Source: Rodentolepis nana (Eukaryota > Platyhelminthes > Cestoda > Cyclophyllidea > Hymenolepididae). Taken from it: a stretch of 19,417 nucleotides of DNA. The position numbers and the translations under genes were made by a program. The notes under the pieces were generated by a model. That model did no database searches, was not told the DNA's origin, and saw only the letters and a list, made by a program, of their open reading frames with translations. Of the stretch, positions 19,208 through 19,417 are shown one piece after another (within the stretch, counting starts at the first letter, position 1; every line of letters begins with the position of its first letter). The stretch lies in assembly GCA_900617975.1 (NCBI GenBank), contig UZAE01012946.1, positions 3,442 to 22,858 of the forward strand. The letters run 5' to 3'.

Positions 19208-19348
19208 CATTTTTTGTCCAGTAGATAGTGACGCCCACGGCCGATGGTTCAGCAATAAACGTCAAAGTTGTTATTTTTTCCTCACCAACTCGGTAGAATT
19301 TGTGCGTGTACTCATAAGTACTTTGTTGTGAGTTCACTGTCAGGTTTG
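19208..19348 (-). pseudogene. Copy D exon 5, open but donor mutated
   Basis: A 141-nt block follows acceptor TTCGAAAG. It encodes NLTVNSQQSTYEYTHKFYRV followed by a strand (KITTLTFIAEPSAVGVTIYW) and TKN. The W in VTIYWTK sits where the core Trp of an Ig-like domain would be, although the usual partner Cys is absent (F instead). The donor position reads GCATGA, where B has GTAAGA. Confidence 0.6.
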
Positions 19349-19417
19349 CTTTCGAATGGAAGACAGTTTAATAAAATAAATCAAGATATATAAGAAAATT
19401 CCAACTCCACTTACTAC

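Larger units (their letters stand above)
16815..19417 (-). pseudogene. Tandem gene copy D, exons 4 (last bases) to 8, runs off the window
   Basis: Exons in transcription order are the last 3 nt of exon 4 (19415-19417, donor GTAAGT), exon 5 (19208-19348), exon 6 (19107-19136), exon 7 (18142 to about 18290), exon 8 (17852-17920) and probably an FTN-type exon (16815-16852). Exons 5, 6 and 8 are open in the phase-consistent frame. Exon 5 has donor GC instead of GT, exon 7 has TAA and TAG, and exon 8 has lost its acceptor AG. Exons 1-3 should lie beyond the right edge, about 6.3-6.5 kb above copy C's. This copy best shows the exon 5-exon 6 join. Confidence 0.55.

Noticed and set aside
1..19417. 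CRISPR arrays, bacterial operons, rRNA or tRNA genes
   Set aside because: No regularly spaced short repeats, no Shine-Dalgarno-led gene strings, no rRNA blocks and no tRNA box A/B pairs were seen. The sequence is eukaryotic in character.

Overview
This is AT-rich (about two thirds A+T by eye) eukaryotic DNA. It has no bacterial-style gene packing. It contains small coding blocks flanked by GT/AG splice sites, AT microsatellites, a probable solo LTR and a dispersed repeat, so it looks like a metazoan nuclear genome. I could not fix the lineage. No long intact gene is present, and most open frames above 60 codons are chance or intronic.

The main content is a decayed tandem array of one multi-exon gene family that I do not recognise. 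It is read on the minus strand and was found by comparing the window with itself. The first coding exon recurs at 1595-1747, 7943-8092 and 14454-14574, and other exons follow the same spacing, giving a unit of about 6.3-6.5 kb. I call the copies A (about 575-1791), B (about 4140-8136), C (about 12570-14618) and D (about 16815 to beyond 19417). A fifth fragment, E (11736-12092), is inverted. Aligned exons have the same length in different copies (exon 2 is 261 nt in A and B, exon 3 is 104 nt, exon 4 is 82 nt, exon 6 is 30 nt). Splice phases agree from exon 2 to exon 8, so these are real exons. The product would have been a secreted protein with a signal-like start, several short beta-rich segments and a few conserved Cys/Trp positions. 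An Ig/FnIII-like extracellular fold is possible but unproven.

Every copy is broken. A has stops in exons 2 and 4. B has lost its ATG and has small indels in exons 1 and 5 and stops in exons 5, 6 and 8. C has deletions, a lost acceptor and an internal duplication. D has a mutated donor, stops in exon 7 and a lost acceptor. E keeps only an intact first exon. In A, B and C, exon 2 changes frame midway, so either the founder was already defective or a splice site was missed. Homology extends into the 5' flanks of B and C (about 8330-9290 and 14780-15660), so the duplication was segmental.

Later arrivals include a dispersed repeat present twice in opposite orientations (1-317 minus, 12918-13192 plus). 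A solo LTR lies at 11062-11447 (TGT...ACA, 4-bp target duplication, two copies of a 43-bp block with the poly(A) signal). A 56-bp perfect AT palindrome sits beside a second AT tract at 9308-9400. The remaining sequence is non-coding as far as I can see.
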